The translations under genes were made by a program, and so were the position numbers. Positions 16,610-24,475 of a DNA stretch of 64,000 nt are shown in pieces (positions within the stretch are counted from its first letter, which is position 1; every line of letters starts with the position of its first letter). The stretch is taken from positions 62,001-126,000 of the forward strand of contig DASYKS010000041.1 of NCBI GenBank assembly GCA_035995205.1, in the 5' to 3' direction. This DNA is from DASYKS01 sp035995205 (GTDB taxonomy: Bacteria; Acidobacteriota; Thermoanaerobaculia; Multivoradales; UBA5704). Under the pieces are notes generated by a model, which was not told where the DNA came from, did no database searches, and saw only the letters and a list, made by a program, of their open reading frames with translations.

Positions 16610-18109
16610 GTGAAGACTCCAATGTCCAGCGGCGCCGGAAGGGAAGCCATCCGGGAGGAGGCGAGGCGCCGTAGCTCCCTCCGCTCCATCGAGGTGCTCG
16701 CGGGGCTTGTCAGGGAGCAGCAAACCGGGGATCATCGAACCTTCTTTGGCCCCGGAAGCCCGGGGCCTTTCGATTCGGAGGGCGGTCCCTTGCCCGAGAC
16801 GGTGCAGCAGCTTTCGGCGGAAGAGCTCGAAGAGGCGTGGCAGATTCTCGCCACGGAAGACCGGGTCGAGGGCTTCGCGCTTTTGACGCGGGAGGAGGCC
16901 GAGGAGTTTCTGCTCAACCTCTCGCCCTACGAGCAGGCGGAATTGCTCGCCGCGCTGCCGCTGGTCGAGCGCCGGCTCTGGATGCGTTCCTACGAGCCCG
17001 ACGACGCGGCCGACTTGCTGCAGGAAGCGTCGCCCGAGCTGCGCGACGAGCTGCTGTCCCTGCTCGACGAGGTCACCCGGCGCGAGGTTCGCGCTCTGCT
17101 CGCCTACGCCGAGGACGAAGCGGGCGGCCTGATGAGCCCGCGCTATTCGCGCGTGCGCCCCGACATGACGGTCGAAGAGGCGCTGCGCTACCTGCGGCGC
17201 CAATCGCGCGATCGGACCGCGCTGATCTATTACGCCTATGTACTCGACGCCGAGCAGCACCTGCTCGGCGTGGTCTCCTTTCGGTCCCTGTTCGCCGCCA
17301 CCGGCGAGGTTCTGGTCCGCGACCTGATGGTGACCGATCTGGTGACCATCCCCGAGGAGACGGATCAAGAAGAAGTCTCCCAGATGTTCTCGCGCTACGA
17401 CCTGATCGCGATCCCGGTCGTCGACGGCGAAGGGCGAATGAAAGGCATCGTGACCTTCGACGACGTGGCGGACGTCGCCGAGGAAGAGGCGACCGAGGAC
17501 ATCCAGAAGTTGGGCGGCCAGGCCGCGCTCGACGAGCCGTATCTCCAGATCGGTTTCTGGGAGATGGTGAAAAAGCGCGCCGGTTGGCTCTCCGCGCTGT
17601 TCCTGGGCGAGATGCTGACGGCGACCGCGATGGCCTTCTACGAAAAAGAGATCGACAAGGCGGTCGTGCTCGCGGTGTTTTTGCCTTTGATCATTTCGAG
17701 CGGCGGCAATTCCGGCTCGCAGGCCTCGACCCTGGTCGTGCGCGCCATGGCGCTCGGCGAAGTGCGCCTGCGCGACTGGTGGCGGGTCGTCCGCCGCGAG
17801 CTGTCGGCCGGCCTGGTGCTCGGCACGGTGCTCGCCATCATCGGCTTTGCCCGCATCCTCGCCTGGCATGAGATCTTCAACAGCTACGGTGAGCACTACC
17901 TCCTGGTCGCCGCGACCGTGGCGTTCAGTCTGGTGGGCGTTGTCCTGTTCGGCACGATCTGCGGCTCGATGCTGCCGCTCGTCCTCCGACGTTTGGGTTT
18001 CGACCCCGCGAGCGCCTCGGCCCCGTTCGTCGCCACCCTGGTCGACGTCACGGGCCTCGTCATCTATTTCACGATGGCGAGCCTGCTGCTGCGCGGTACG
18101 TTGCTGTAG
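16610..18109 (+). CDS. mgtE: MgtE-family magnesium transporter
   Basis: A 499-residue Mg2+ channel/transporter. The order is an N-terminal Glu-rich MgtE N domain (~65-190, with AYAEDEAGGLMSPRY), two CBS domains (~195-320), the plug helix, then five TM helices with FLPLIISSGGNSGSQASTL and APFVATLVDVTGLVIYF, the segments that line the pore in this family. The cytosolic domains sense Mg2+. The protein is somewhat longer than the usual ~450 because of ~50 extra N-terminal residues. Start may be GTG 16610 or ATG 16622; a TTTACT box lies at 16602. Divergent from the NRAMP gene, so two divalent-cation transporters share one promoter region. Confidence 0.93.
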   Translation: MKTPMSSGAGREAIREEARRRSSLRSIEVLAGLVREQQTGDHRTFFGPGSPGPFDSEGGPLPETVQQLSAEELEEAWQILATEDRVEGFALLTREEAEEFLLNLSPYEQAELLAALPLVERRLWMRSYEPDDAADLLQEASPELRDELLSLLDEVTRREVRALLAYAEDEAGGLMSPRYSRVRPDMTVEEALRYLRRQSRDRTALIYYAYVLDAEQHLLGVVSFRSLFAATGEVLVRDLMVTDLVTIPEETDQEEVSQMFSRYDLIAIPVVDGEGRMKGIVTFDDVADVAEEEATEDIQKLGGQAALDEPYLQIGFWEMVKKRAGWLSALFLGEMLTATAMAFYEKEIDKAVVLAVFLPLIISSGGNSGSQASTLVVRAMALGEVRLRDWWRVVRRELSAGLVLGTVLAIIGFARILAWHEIFNSYGEHYLLVAATVAFSLVGVVLFGTICGSMLPLVLRRLGFDPASASAPFVATLVDVTGLVIYFTMASLLLRGTLL

Positions 18110-18173
18110 CGGAGCCGCGGGTTGCGGGGCGGCCCGAGAGAAAACTCTGCTCGCGGCGCTCCGTAAACCACGG

Positions 18174-19412
18174 ATGGAAGTGCCCATGCCAGAGCCCGGT
18201 TCACCCTCAACCGCCCGTCCCCGCCTTCGGTTGGAGACCTTGGCGCGGAATGTCTTGGTCTGCATCGTGATCGGCATCGGGGTGGCGATCGTGGTGAACC
18301 TTGGGCGGGGCTTCCCGCCGCCTTTCCAACAGCTCGCCCTCTCGGCTCTGGTCTCGACGTTGATTTATGCCATCGCGCAGATCCTGATCCATCTGCTCTG
18401 GCCGTGGATCGCGCGCCGGGAGGGGGGCCGGCGGTTCGGCGTGCTGGCTGGAATCTTCTTCTTTGCCGGAATTTCCGGCTATTTGCTGGTGGTGACCGGC
18501 GAGATCCTCATGCGTGGGGAACAAGTCGAATTTCCATGGCAAACCATCCTCTATCCGCTCCTCGTCATGGGCGGCGGAATCGCTATTGTGGTCGGCCTCT
18601 CCATTTACACTTTCGACTTCCTGAACGACCGACTGACCGCGAGCGTCGCCCGGCTCAAGGAGGCCGAATTCGCCGAGCGCGAGCTGGTGCTCGCCCGCGG
18701 ACTCCAGAGCCGGTTGCTGCCGCCGCCGGAAATCGAAGGGGACGGTTACCGGATCGCCGCGCGCAACCTCCCGGCGCGGGTGGTGGCCGGCGATTTCTAC
18801 GACGTCTTCCCTTTTGCCGACGGCACGCTCGGAGTGGTGGTGGCGGACGTGGCGGGCAAGGGAATGGCGGCGGCTTTGATCACGGCTTCGGTCAAAGCCA
18901 TCCTGCCTTTCCTCGCGGCCGAGAGATCCCCGGAGCAAGTGCTTTGCGAGCTGAATCGACATCTGGCCGCCGAGCTGTCCCCGCGCGAGTTCGTTGCCCT
19001 GGCCTATGCCCGTTTCGACCCGGCTTCCGGAGGGCTCTGCCTCGCCAACGCCGGTCTGCCGGACCCCTACCTTCTTCTCCCCTTGGCCGGCCCGGCCCAG
19101 CCGCTGGCCGTTCCGGGACCGCGTCTACCGTTGGGGGTGCGGCGCGAGGTGGAGTACCGGTCGCTCGATCTCGTGCTCGCCCCGGGAGAGCGGCTGCTGA
19201 TTCTGACCGATGGACTGCCCGAGGCAACCACGGCGAACGGCGAACCGCTCGGCTATGCCGCCCTCGCCGAGCTGATCGGTCCGAGTCATTTGCCGGGTTC
19301 GGCGGCTCCCGCGGTCTGGCTTGACGCTCTTCTGGAACGGTTGCGGGCGGCGACCTCGATCGATTTGGAAGACGACTGGACCGCCTTGGTGCTCGAACGC
19401 GTCACGGACTGA
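18174..19412 (+). CDS. Membrane SpoIIE-type (PP2C) Ser/Thr phosphatase
   Basis: A 412-residue protein. The N-terminal ~150 residues carry about four TM helices (first at VLVCIVIGIGVAIVV), followed by a short coiled linker (RLKEAEFAERELVLARGLQS) and a SpoIIE PP2C domain. Metal-binding Asp motifs are present: VVAGDFYDVF, VVADVAGKGMAAAL, LILTDGLPEA and EDDWTALVL. RsbU-like enzymes dephosphorylate anti-sigma-factor antagonists. No RsbV/RsbW pair is encoded nearby. Start at ATG 18174; ATG 18186 is an alternative. The 3' end overlaps convergent modC by 11 nt. Confidence 0.88.
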   Translation: MEVPMPEPGSPSTARPRLRLETLARNVLVCIVIGIGVAIVVNLGRGFPPPFQQLALSALVSTLIYAIAQILIHLLWPWIARREGGRRFGVLAGIFFFAGISGYLLVVTGEILMRGEQVEFPWQTILYPLLVMGGGIAIVVGLSIYTFDFLNDRLTASVARLKEAEFAERELVLARGLQSRLLPPPEIEGDGYRIAARNLPARVVAGDFYDVFPFADGTLGVVVADVAGKGMAAALITASVKAILPFLAAERSPEQVLCELNRHLAAELSPREFVALAYARFDPASGGLCLANAGLPDPYLLLPLAGPAQPLAVPGPRLPLGVRREVEYRSLDLVLAPGERLLILTDGLPEATTANGEPLGYAALAELIGPSHLPGSAAPAVWLDALLERLRAATSIDLEDDWTALVLERVTD

Positions 19413-20082
19413 CCGGCGGCTCGGCCAGAATCTCGGCCGGGGCGCCGTGGGCGACGATCCGGCCCTGGTCGAGACGCAACGCCTCGTCGCATAGGGCGAG
19501 GATCTCCTCCGGCTCGTGGCTGACGTAGAGCATGGGAACCCGAAGCTCGTCGCGGATGCGGGCGAGGACCGGAAGAATTCGACCGCGCAACGGGTGGTCG
19601 ACCCCGGCGAACGGCTCGTCGAGCAGGAGGAGCGCCGGCGAGGCGAGCAACGCCCGCCCGAGCGCCACCCTCTGGCGCTCGCCGCCGGATAGGCCGGCGA
19701 TTCCCCGATCCAGCAGCGGCTCGATCTCCAAAACCGCTGCGATCTCGGCCAGCCGCTCGGCCCCACCGCCATTCTTGACACCGTAGAGGAGGTTCTTCCG
19801 CACCGAGAAATGGGGGAAGAGCGCCCCATCCTGCGGTACGTAGCCGATCCTTCGCCGCTCGGGGGGCACGAAGCGGCGGGCCGCCACGTCGGCGAGCGTT
19901 CGGTCTTCGAGGCGGATCGTCCCCGCGGTCGGGCGGCGAAGGCCGGCGATCAGCTCCAAAAGCGAAGTCTTACCTGCGCCCGAGGGTCCGAACAGGCCGG
20001 CGACGCGGCCCTGCAGCTCGACGTCCGCTTCGAGCATGAAGCGGGGGAGCGGCAGACGCAGGCCGCGGAGCGCGAGCTTCAC
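19402..20082 (-). CDS. modC: Molybdate ABC transporter ATP-binding protein
   Basis: A 226-residue ATPase that powers the ModB channel. Walker A GPSGAGKTS (~33), Q-loop YVPQDGALF, signature LSGGERQRVALGRAL and Walker B LLLLDEPFAGVD, followed by the His-switch VSHEPEE, are all intact. It lacks the C-terminal MOP/TOBE molybdate-binding domain of longer ModC proteins (~350 residues), so feedback control must lie elsewhere, perhaps in the ModE-like regulator. ATG overlaps the modB stop by 4 nt. Operon context with modA and modB gives the substrate; tungstate is possible too. Confidence 0.92.
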   Translation of the reverse strand: MKLALRGLRLPLPRFMLEADVELQGRVAGLFGPSGAGKTSLLELIAGLRRPTAGTIRLEDRTLADVAARRFVPPERRRIGYVPQDGALFPHFSVRKNLLYGVKNGGGAERLAEIAAVLEIEPLLDRGIAGLSGGERQRVALGRALLASPALLLLDEPFAGVDHPLRGRILPVLARIRDELRVPMLYVSHEPEEILALCDEALRLDQGRIVAHGAPAEILAEPPVSP

Positions 20083-20747
20083 GTGGACCTCCGGCGTAGC
20101 AGGCGCTCGCTGATAAAAAGCGCCACGAACGCGAGGACCGCGGCGGCCAGGCAGAACCGGAGCGCCGCGTCGTCGCGGCCGAGCTGAATCAGCTGATAGA
20201 TCGCGAGCGCCAGGGTCTGGGTGCGGCCCGGGATGTTGCCCGCGACGACGATCGTCGCGCCGAATTCGCCGAGCGCCCGGGCGAACGCGAGCAGCAGACC
20301 CGCCGTGAGCCCCCGGGCCGCGAGCGGCAGGGTGATCGTGACGAACGTCTTGGCGGGACCGGCGCCGAGCGTTCGGGCGATCTGCTCCAGCCGAAGGGGA
20401 ACCTCCTCGAAGGCGACCCGCGCGCTACGGACAAAGAGCGGCAGCGACATCACGGCCATCGCGAGCAGCACGCCGCGCCAGGTAAAGATCACGTCGAGGT
20501 CCAGCCGGTCGTGGACGAATCGGCCGAGCGCGCTCCGCCGGCCGAACATCCGAAGCAGAAACAGGCCGGTTGCGACCGGCGGCATTACCAACGGCAGCGC
20601 GACGAGTGTTTCGATCACCGCCTTGCCGGGAAAGCTGCGGCGGGCGAGCAGCCAGGCGAGGGCGAGGCCAGGCGGCAGGATCGCGACCATCGCGAGCGCC
20701 GCCATGCCGAGGGTAAAGCCGAGGATTCGCGTTTCGTCGCCGGTCAA
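20079..20747 (-). CDS. modB: Molybdate ABC transporter permease
   Basis: A 222-residue inner-membrane permease with about five TM helices and the EAA loop (ARTLGAGPAKTFVTITLPLA, ~145) that docks on ModC. Length matches ModB. The frame opens with TTG 20747, with GAGAGG a few bases upstream; no nearby ATG fits better. It overlaps modC by 4 nt (ATGA) and follows modA by 18 nt, so the three are co-transcribed. Confidence 0.92.
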   Translation of the reverse strand: MTGDETRILGFTLGMAALAMVAILPPGLALAWLLARRSFPGKAVIETLVALPLVMPPVATGLFLLRMFGRRSALGRFVHDRLDLDVIFTWRGVLLAMAVMSLPLFVRSARVAFEEVPLRLEQIARTLGAGPAKTFVTITLPLAARGLTAGLLLAFARALGEFGATIVVAGNIPGRTQTLALAIYQLIQLGRDDAALRFCLAAAVLAFVALFISERLLRRRST

Positions 20748-20765
20748 ATCGCCTCTCGGAACGGT

Positions 20766-21548
20766 TTAGGGAGTCGCGCCCGATCCGGTCAATACGAGGA
20801 ATCCATAGCGGCGGAAGACATCGAGCGCCGGCTTCGAAGTGAGGTACGCGAAAAACTTGCGCGCCTCGGCCAGGTGCTTGGACGCCGCGACGACGGCGAA
20901 CGGGTAAGAGATCTTGGGTCCCACGTCCAGAGGGACGGAGTACGCCACGCGAACGTTCTTCGAGATCTCGGCGTCGGTCTTGTAGACGATGCCCAGGTCG
21001 ACGTTGCCCGACTCGACCGCGGAAAGAGCGGTGCGGACGTTCTCGGTCGGCACGACGCGGTCGATGACTTTGCTCCACATCCCGAATTTCTTCAGGTATT
21101 CCTTGGCGTAGATCCCCGCGGGAACGGTTTGGGGCTCGGCTAAGGCGATCGCGCGGATCAACGGCGATTCCAGATCCGCGGGGCCGGAGATCTTCAGGCG
21201 CGATTCGATCGGGACCACGATGACCAGCGTATTGCCGAGCACGCTCTGCCGGGTGTCGACGAGGATTAGCCGCTGCTTCTGGAGCGAATCCATCTTCTCC
21301 TCGTCGGCGGAGAGAAACAGATCCGCCGGCGCCCCTTCTTCGATCTGGCGCGAGAGCAGGCTCGAAGCCGCCAGGTTGAGCAGGATTTTATCCGTCGAGG
21401 TCGCCTCGTAATCGTGGGCGATGTCCTGTATCGCATCGGTCAGGCTCGCGGCTGCGGAAACGTTGAGCTCGACGGCGACCGCCGAAGGGGCGAGCAGGGT
21501 AAAACCCAGGCCGAGAAGAAAGAGCGGGAGGAGTATGCGTTTCATCAT
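20766..21548 (-). CDS. modA: Periplasmic molybdate-binding protein
   Basis: A 260-residue solute-binding protein with a signal peptide (LLPLFLLGLGFTLLAPSAVA). The ModA pattern is present: LNVSAAASLTDAIQDIA at the mature N-terminus, NLAASSLLSRQIEEGAPADLFLSAD split around the oxyanion-binding Ser residues, and PAGIYAKEYLKKFG further on. It delivers molybdate (or tungstate) to ModBC. AGGAG lies close before two adjacent ATG codons (21548 and 21545); the second has the better spacing. The porin gene is 24 nt upstream, in the same operon. Confidence 0.94.
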   Translation of the reverse strand: MMKRILLPLFLLGLGFTLLAPSAVAVELNVSAAASLTDAIQDIAHDYEATSTDKILLNLAASSLLSRQIEEGAPADLFLSADEEKMDSLQKQRLILVDTRQSVLGNTLVIVVPIESRLKISGPADLESPLIRAIALAEPQTVPAGIYAKEYLKKFGMWSKVIDRVVPTENVRTALSAVESGNVDLGIVYKTDAEISKNVRVAYSVPLDVGPKISYPFAVVAASKHLAEARKFFAYLTSKPALDVFRRYGFLVLTGSGATP

Positions 21549-21571
21549 GTGGCTCCTTTCGGTCCGACGGC

Positions 21572-22687
21572 TCAGAAGATGACCTGCAGACGGGCCAGCA
21601 CTTTATCCTGGTCCGGATCGCGGTTCGCCTGGACGCGCAGGTAGTCCACCATCAGCTTGAGGTCGTGCCCCTTGATGAACCAGTTAAGGCCCGCGGTATC
21701 GGTCTTCGTGGTATCGCCCGCATGATCGGTGCGGGGATCGAACGTCTCTGCCTTGAGCACCACCTGAAGGCGTTCCGGCACGACGTACAAACCCGCCTGG
21801 GCGTACCAGCCGGTGGATTCGACCACCGCGGTGGGCCGGTGGGAGTCGGGCTCCCATCGGGTGCTCAGATATTCGCCCCAGAGCTCGAAACGGCCGAAGA
21901 CCAGCTGGCTGTCGACACCCCAGCCGCGCCGATCTCCCGAGAAGATGGCGTCCCGGTCGGGCGTCGCGGGGGTCGAGTCGAAACTGAATTCCGCCCCCTG
22001 GGGAACGTTGGCGTCGCGCGACTGATAGCCGTCGGCGCCGACCGACAGACTGATCGGGATGCCGTTCAGGCCGCCTTTCCAGGGCACACCCGCGGCCCGG
22101 GCGGCGACCAGGAATCGGTCGTCGTCGTTGAAGTTGTTGTTCGTGCCGTTGCCGTTGAAAACTCCCACGGCGTAGGTGAGCCGCTTGTCCACCAGATCGC
22201 CGCTCACCTGGACGCCGATCTGCCGGGACAGGGTCAAACGGTCGTTGACCAGACTGCGTTCGAGCGTCGCGAGCCGGGGATCGGAGTAGAGCTGCTCGAA
22301 GCCGAACGGCGTCTTGAATTGCCCGACCCGAACGAGCGCCGCGTGGTAGCGGTTCCAGGTGATGTAGGCATCGGTCGCCTGCGCGCGCAACGCCGAGGTG
22401 TTGGTCAGGCTGCCGGCGAGGTCGAGCTCCAATCGGAAATCGAATTCCTCCAGGAACTTGCCCGTCGCGTTCAAGCGCGCGCGGCGCAGATAGAAGCGGT
22501 CGTTGTCGTTGGTGAAGCGGGAGTCGCCGCGATCGCCGAAATCGGCCTGGGCTTGGATCAGCCCGCCAAACGTGAGGATCGGTTCGCGCCCTGCGGGTCT
22601 GACGACCGAGGAGGGGCTTTGTTGGGCGAAGGATGGAGAAATCCCCACCATCACCACGAGGATAATGCCGAGACTAGGGTGCCGCAC
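21572..22687 (-). CDS. OprP/OprO-type phosphate-selective porin in the mod operon
   Basis: A 371-residue outer-membrane beta-barrel with signal peptide. It carries the family's N-terminal pattern: FGGLIQAQADF, then FYLRRARLNATGKFLEEFDFR, VRVGQFKTPFGFEQL and a terminal aromatic (LARLQVIF). Porins of this family pass phosphate or polyphosphate. Here the gene lies between a ModE-like regulator and modABC, so molybdate or related oxyanion uptake is a better guess. GGAGGAA precedes the GTG start. A promoter with a ModE-like half-site lies directly upstream. Confidence 0.85.
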   Translation of the reverse strand: MRHPSLGIILVVMVGISPSFAQQSPSSVVRPAGREPILTFGGLIQAQADFGDRGDSRFTNDNDRFYLRRARLNATGKFLEEFDFRLELDLAGSLTNTSALRAQATDAYITWNRYHAALVRVGQFKTPFGFEQLYSDPRLATLERSLVNDRLTLSRQIGVQVSGDLVDKRLTYAVGVFNGNGTNNNFNDDDRFLVAARAAGVPWKGGLNGIPISLSVGADGYQSRDANVPQGAEFSFDSTPATPDRDAIFSGDRRGWGVDSQLVFGRFELWGEYLSTRWEPDSHRPTAVVESTGWYAQAGLYVVPERLQVVLKAETFDPRTDHAGDTTKTDTAGLNWFIKGHDLKLMVDYLRVQANRDPDQDKVLARLQVIF

Positions 22688-22723
22688 GAGGGTTTCCTCC
22701 GAATTGGGAAAACGAGCGGGCGG

Positions 22724-22752
22724 ACCTTACCAACCCCGTTATATTCCGTCAA
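22724..22752 (-). promoter_or_regulatory. Promoter of the porin-modABC operon with ModE-like half-site
   Basis: On the minus strand, TTGACG (22747-22752) and TAAGGT (22724-22729) are separated by 17 nt. The spacer contains ATATAACG (22737-22744), which resembles a half-site of the E. coli ModE operator. A second half-site is not obvious. Binding there would block RNA polymerase. Confidence 0.6.
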
Positions 22753-22764
22753 GTAGTTCGGGGA

Positions 22765-23079
22765 TTACTCCGCGATCAGCGCCAATATCTCGCGCCAGGC
22801 CGGCTCAGCCGCTTGGCGGCAGGCGGCGTCCATCTCCTGGTAGAGCGCGAGGACCCGTCGGCCGGTTTCGGTCAGTTGGGCCCGGCCATGCTCGGCCCCG
22901 CCGCGCGATGCGATTGCGAGCGGCTCGCGGAAGCTCGCATTCATGGTCTGGAGCAACTTCCAGGCGCGCATGTAGGACATGCCGAGTTGCCGCGCCGCTT
23001 CGGAGAGCGTTCCGGCCTCTGCGACGGCGGCGAGCAACTCCGCTTTGCCCGGCCCGAACGCGATCTCCGTGCCGCGCAT
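22765..23079 (-). CDS. ModE-like molybdate-responsive regulator (HTH domain only)
   Basis: A 104-residue protein matching the N-terminal winged helix-turn-helix of ModE: FGPGKAELLAAVAEAGTLS, then AARQLGMSYMRAWKLLQTMN, GGAEHGRAQLTETGRRVLALY. No MOP molybdate-binding domains follow, so, as in other short ModE proteins, it may sense metal differently or act with a partner. Start at ATG 23079; GTG 23082 is possible. It precedes the porin-modABC genes in the same direction, with its likely target site in the 77-nt gap between. Confidence 0.85.
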   Translation of the reverse strand: MRGTEIAFGPGKAELLAAVAEAGTLSEAARQLGMSYMRAWKLLQTMNASFREPLAIASRGGAEHGRAQLTETGRRVLALYQEMDAACRQAAEPAWREILALIAE

Positions 23080-23129
23080 CACGCGTAAGCGAGGATGAAG
23101 GCTCGCCTGCGGCTCGGATTCCCTCGGGT

Positions 23130-23438
23130 TCACCAGTTCGCGGCGAGCCACTGGTCGTATTCGAACTCGGTGAGCGGATAGCGGCCGTACTGCTGATGGA
23201 AGAGCTGCTGCAGCATCTTTTTCTGCTGTGGGGTGAGGGTGCCGGCTGCGGGGTGCCCCGTGTTGGGCTGGCCGCCCTGGTGCCCGGTATTCGGGTGGCC
23301 CGTGCCGGGCGAGCCGCCCTGGTGCCCGGTGTTCGAGTGACCCGTGGAGGGGAGGCCCAGAAAGGCGTTCGTATCGCCCTGGGCCATCCCGCTCCACGTG
23401 CTGCCCATCTCTTGGATCCAATCCTTGATCAATCCCAT
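23130..23438 (-). CDS. Small Gly/His/Asn repeat protein, unknown function
   Basis: A 102-residue protein with three parts: an amphipathic N-terminus (MGLIKDWIQEMGSTWSGM), a central low-complexity run of ~35 residues built from TGH/NTGHQGG/PNTGHP units, and a structured C-terminus with TPQQKKMLQQLFHQQYGRYP then EFEYDQWL. The His-rich centre could bind metal ions such as Ni or Zn. GAGGGGAG lies 8 nt before the ATG, which supports expression. It ends ~50 nt before the ModE-like gene on the same strand. No family recognised. Confidence 0.65.
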   Translation of the reverse strand: MGLIKDWIQEMGSTWSGMAQGDTNAFLGLPSTGHSNTGHQGGSPGTGHPNTGHQGGQPNTGHPAAGTLTPQQKKMLQQLFHQQYGRYPLTEFEYDQWLAANW

Positions 23439-23507
23439 CTGAGCGCTCCCCTCGATCCTTGGATCGGCAGATCGTAGGAAGTTGCGCGGTGACAGTCAAT
23501 CGACGGT

Positions 23508-24068
23508 CTACAAGAGGTGGAACCCGATCGTGGTCTCGTCATCGCTCGCCTTCGCGACGAGGCGGATGTGATCCACCTTGCGGCCGTCCCGGAAGTCGAG
23601 CAGCGAGTAGACGCCGAGCTTCTGCGCCCGGTCGTTGAAATCGACGACCTGCGCCTCGCCGTTTTCGAACACCACTTCGGCAAAGCTCAGCTGGGCCGGA
23701 CCGCCCGTGATGTCGAGAAGCAGGCGCGAGCCGCGCGCGTCGACGTTCATCGTGAATTCGGTCCAATCGTCGTCGCGGGTAAGGGTCTCCTGCTCCTGCC
23801 AAGCACGCGGCTCGTTCGCGGGCAAGGTCGTGACGACTCCACCACCGAAAACGACAGCGGGCAGGAAATGGCGCGGCGTGATGCGAATCGAGACGTGCGG
23901 GGGGCGAATGTAGACCTGCGGCAACGAGCGGCGGATCGGGAAGCCTCTATGGATGACCACGCGGGTGCGGTGTCCATGGTGAACGACGCGGACACGGGCG
24001 GCCTCGGCGGACTGCGCGACGGGACCCAAGGTCAAAGCCAAGAGACTGGCGACGAGTAGACGTTTCAT
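23508..24068 (-). CDS. Secreted protein of unknown function
   Basis: A 186-residue exported protein with signal peptide (LLVASLLALTLGPVAQSAEA). A basic, His-rich region follows (VRVVHHGHRTRVVIHRG), then a beta-rich C-terminal domain with DDDWTEFTMNVDARGSRLLL and DFRDGRKVDHIRLVAKASDD, which looks like a carbohydrate- or discoidin-type jelly-roll but lacks a decisive motif. The Shine-Dalgarno AAAGGAG lies 8 nt before ATG 24068 and fixes the start; the much longer frame upstream is a shadow of the next gene. Confidence 0.7.
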   Translation of the reverse strand: MKRLLVASLLALTLGPVAQSAEAARVRVVHHGHRTRVVIHRGFPIRRSLPQVYIRPPHVSIRITPRHFLPAVVFGGGVVTTLPANEPRAWQEQETLTRDDDWTEFTMNVDARGSRLLLDITGGPAQLSFAEVVFENGEAQVVDFNDRAQKLGVYSLLDFRDGRKVDHIRLVAKASDDETTIGFHLL

Positions 24069-24175
24069 GGGTTTCTCTCCTTTGGCATGGCTTGATGAAG
24101 GCCAGCCCTTCGGGTGCAATTGGAACCCGCGAGGACGGCGTTCCTTACGGTCGTGCGAGATCGATGCCGACTCGA

Positions 24176-24472
24176 CTAAGGAGAGGGGGAGAATCCACGC
24201 CGGCAAGAACTGCCTACTGTGGGCCGAAAACCAAGGTGTACGGGCTCCGAATCGACAGAAGCATCGCGCTTCTGAGGCAACCTCACCGAGCGCTGGCTTG
24301 CCGCAAGTGCGACAACGGGGGCAGGCGCCGGTGCGGGCGGTATGGCATGGAGTCCGGGCGCTCCGAATAGACCGACCGCTACGGCAATTGCGGCGAGCCC
24401 GCGCTCGCCGTGAGCCCATCTTGCAGCCAGCGCCCGACCTCCCTCCGCGAAACGCCGTGTCCGCTCGGCCAT
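24176..24472 (-). CDS. Hypothetical single-span membrane protein coupled to the DHH gene
   Basis: A 98-codon frame whose ATG lies 3 nt after the DHH phosphoesterase stop (TGA ACG ATG style), so it could be translated by coupling. It starts with a basic helix (MAERTRRFAEGGRALAARW), then one possible membrane segment rich in Ala/Val/Gly and a Pro/Ala stretch; the tail is basic and less gene-like. No family recognised. If it is not a gene, the 400 nt between 24069 and 24475 hold nothing identifiable. Confidence 0.4.
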   Translation of the reverse strand: MAERTRRFAEGGRALAARWAHGERGLAAIAVAVGLFGAPGLHAIPPAPAPAPVVALAASQRSVRLPQKRDASVDSEPVHLGFRPTVGSSCRRGFSPSP

Positions 24473-24475
24473 CGT

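Noticed and set aside
14663..18277. A 1204-codon open frame on the minus strand
   Set aside because: Arg/Pro/Gly-rich shadow across mgtE and the NRAMP gene, which both have complete family motifs in other frames; GC-rich DNA gives long open frames.
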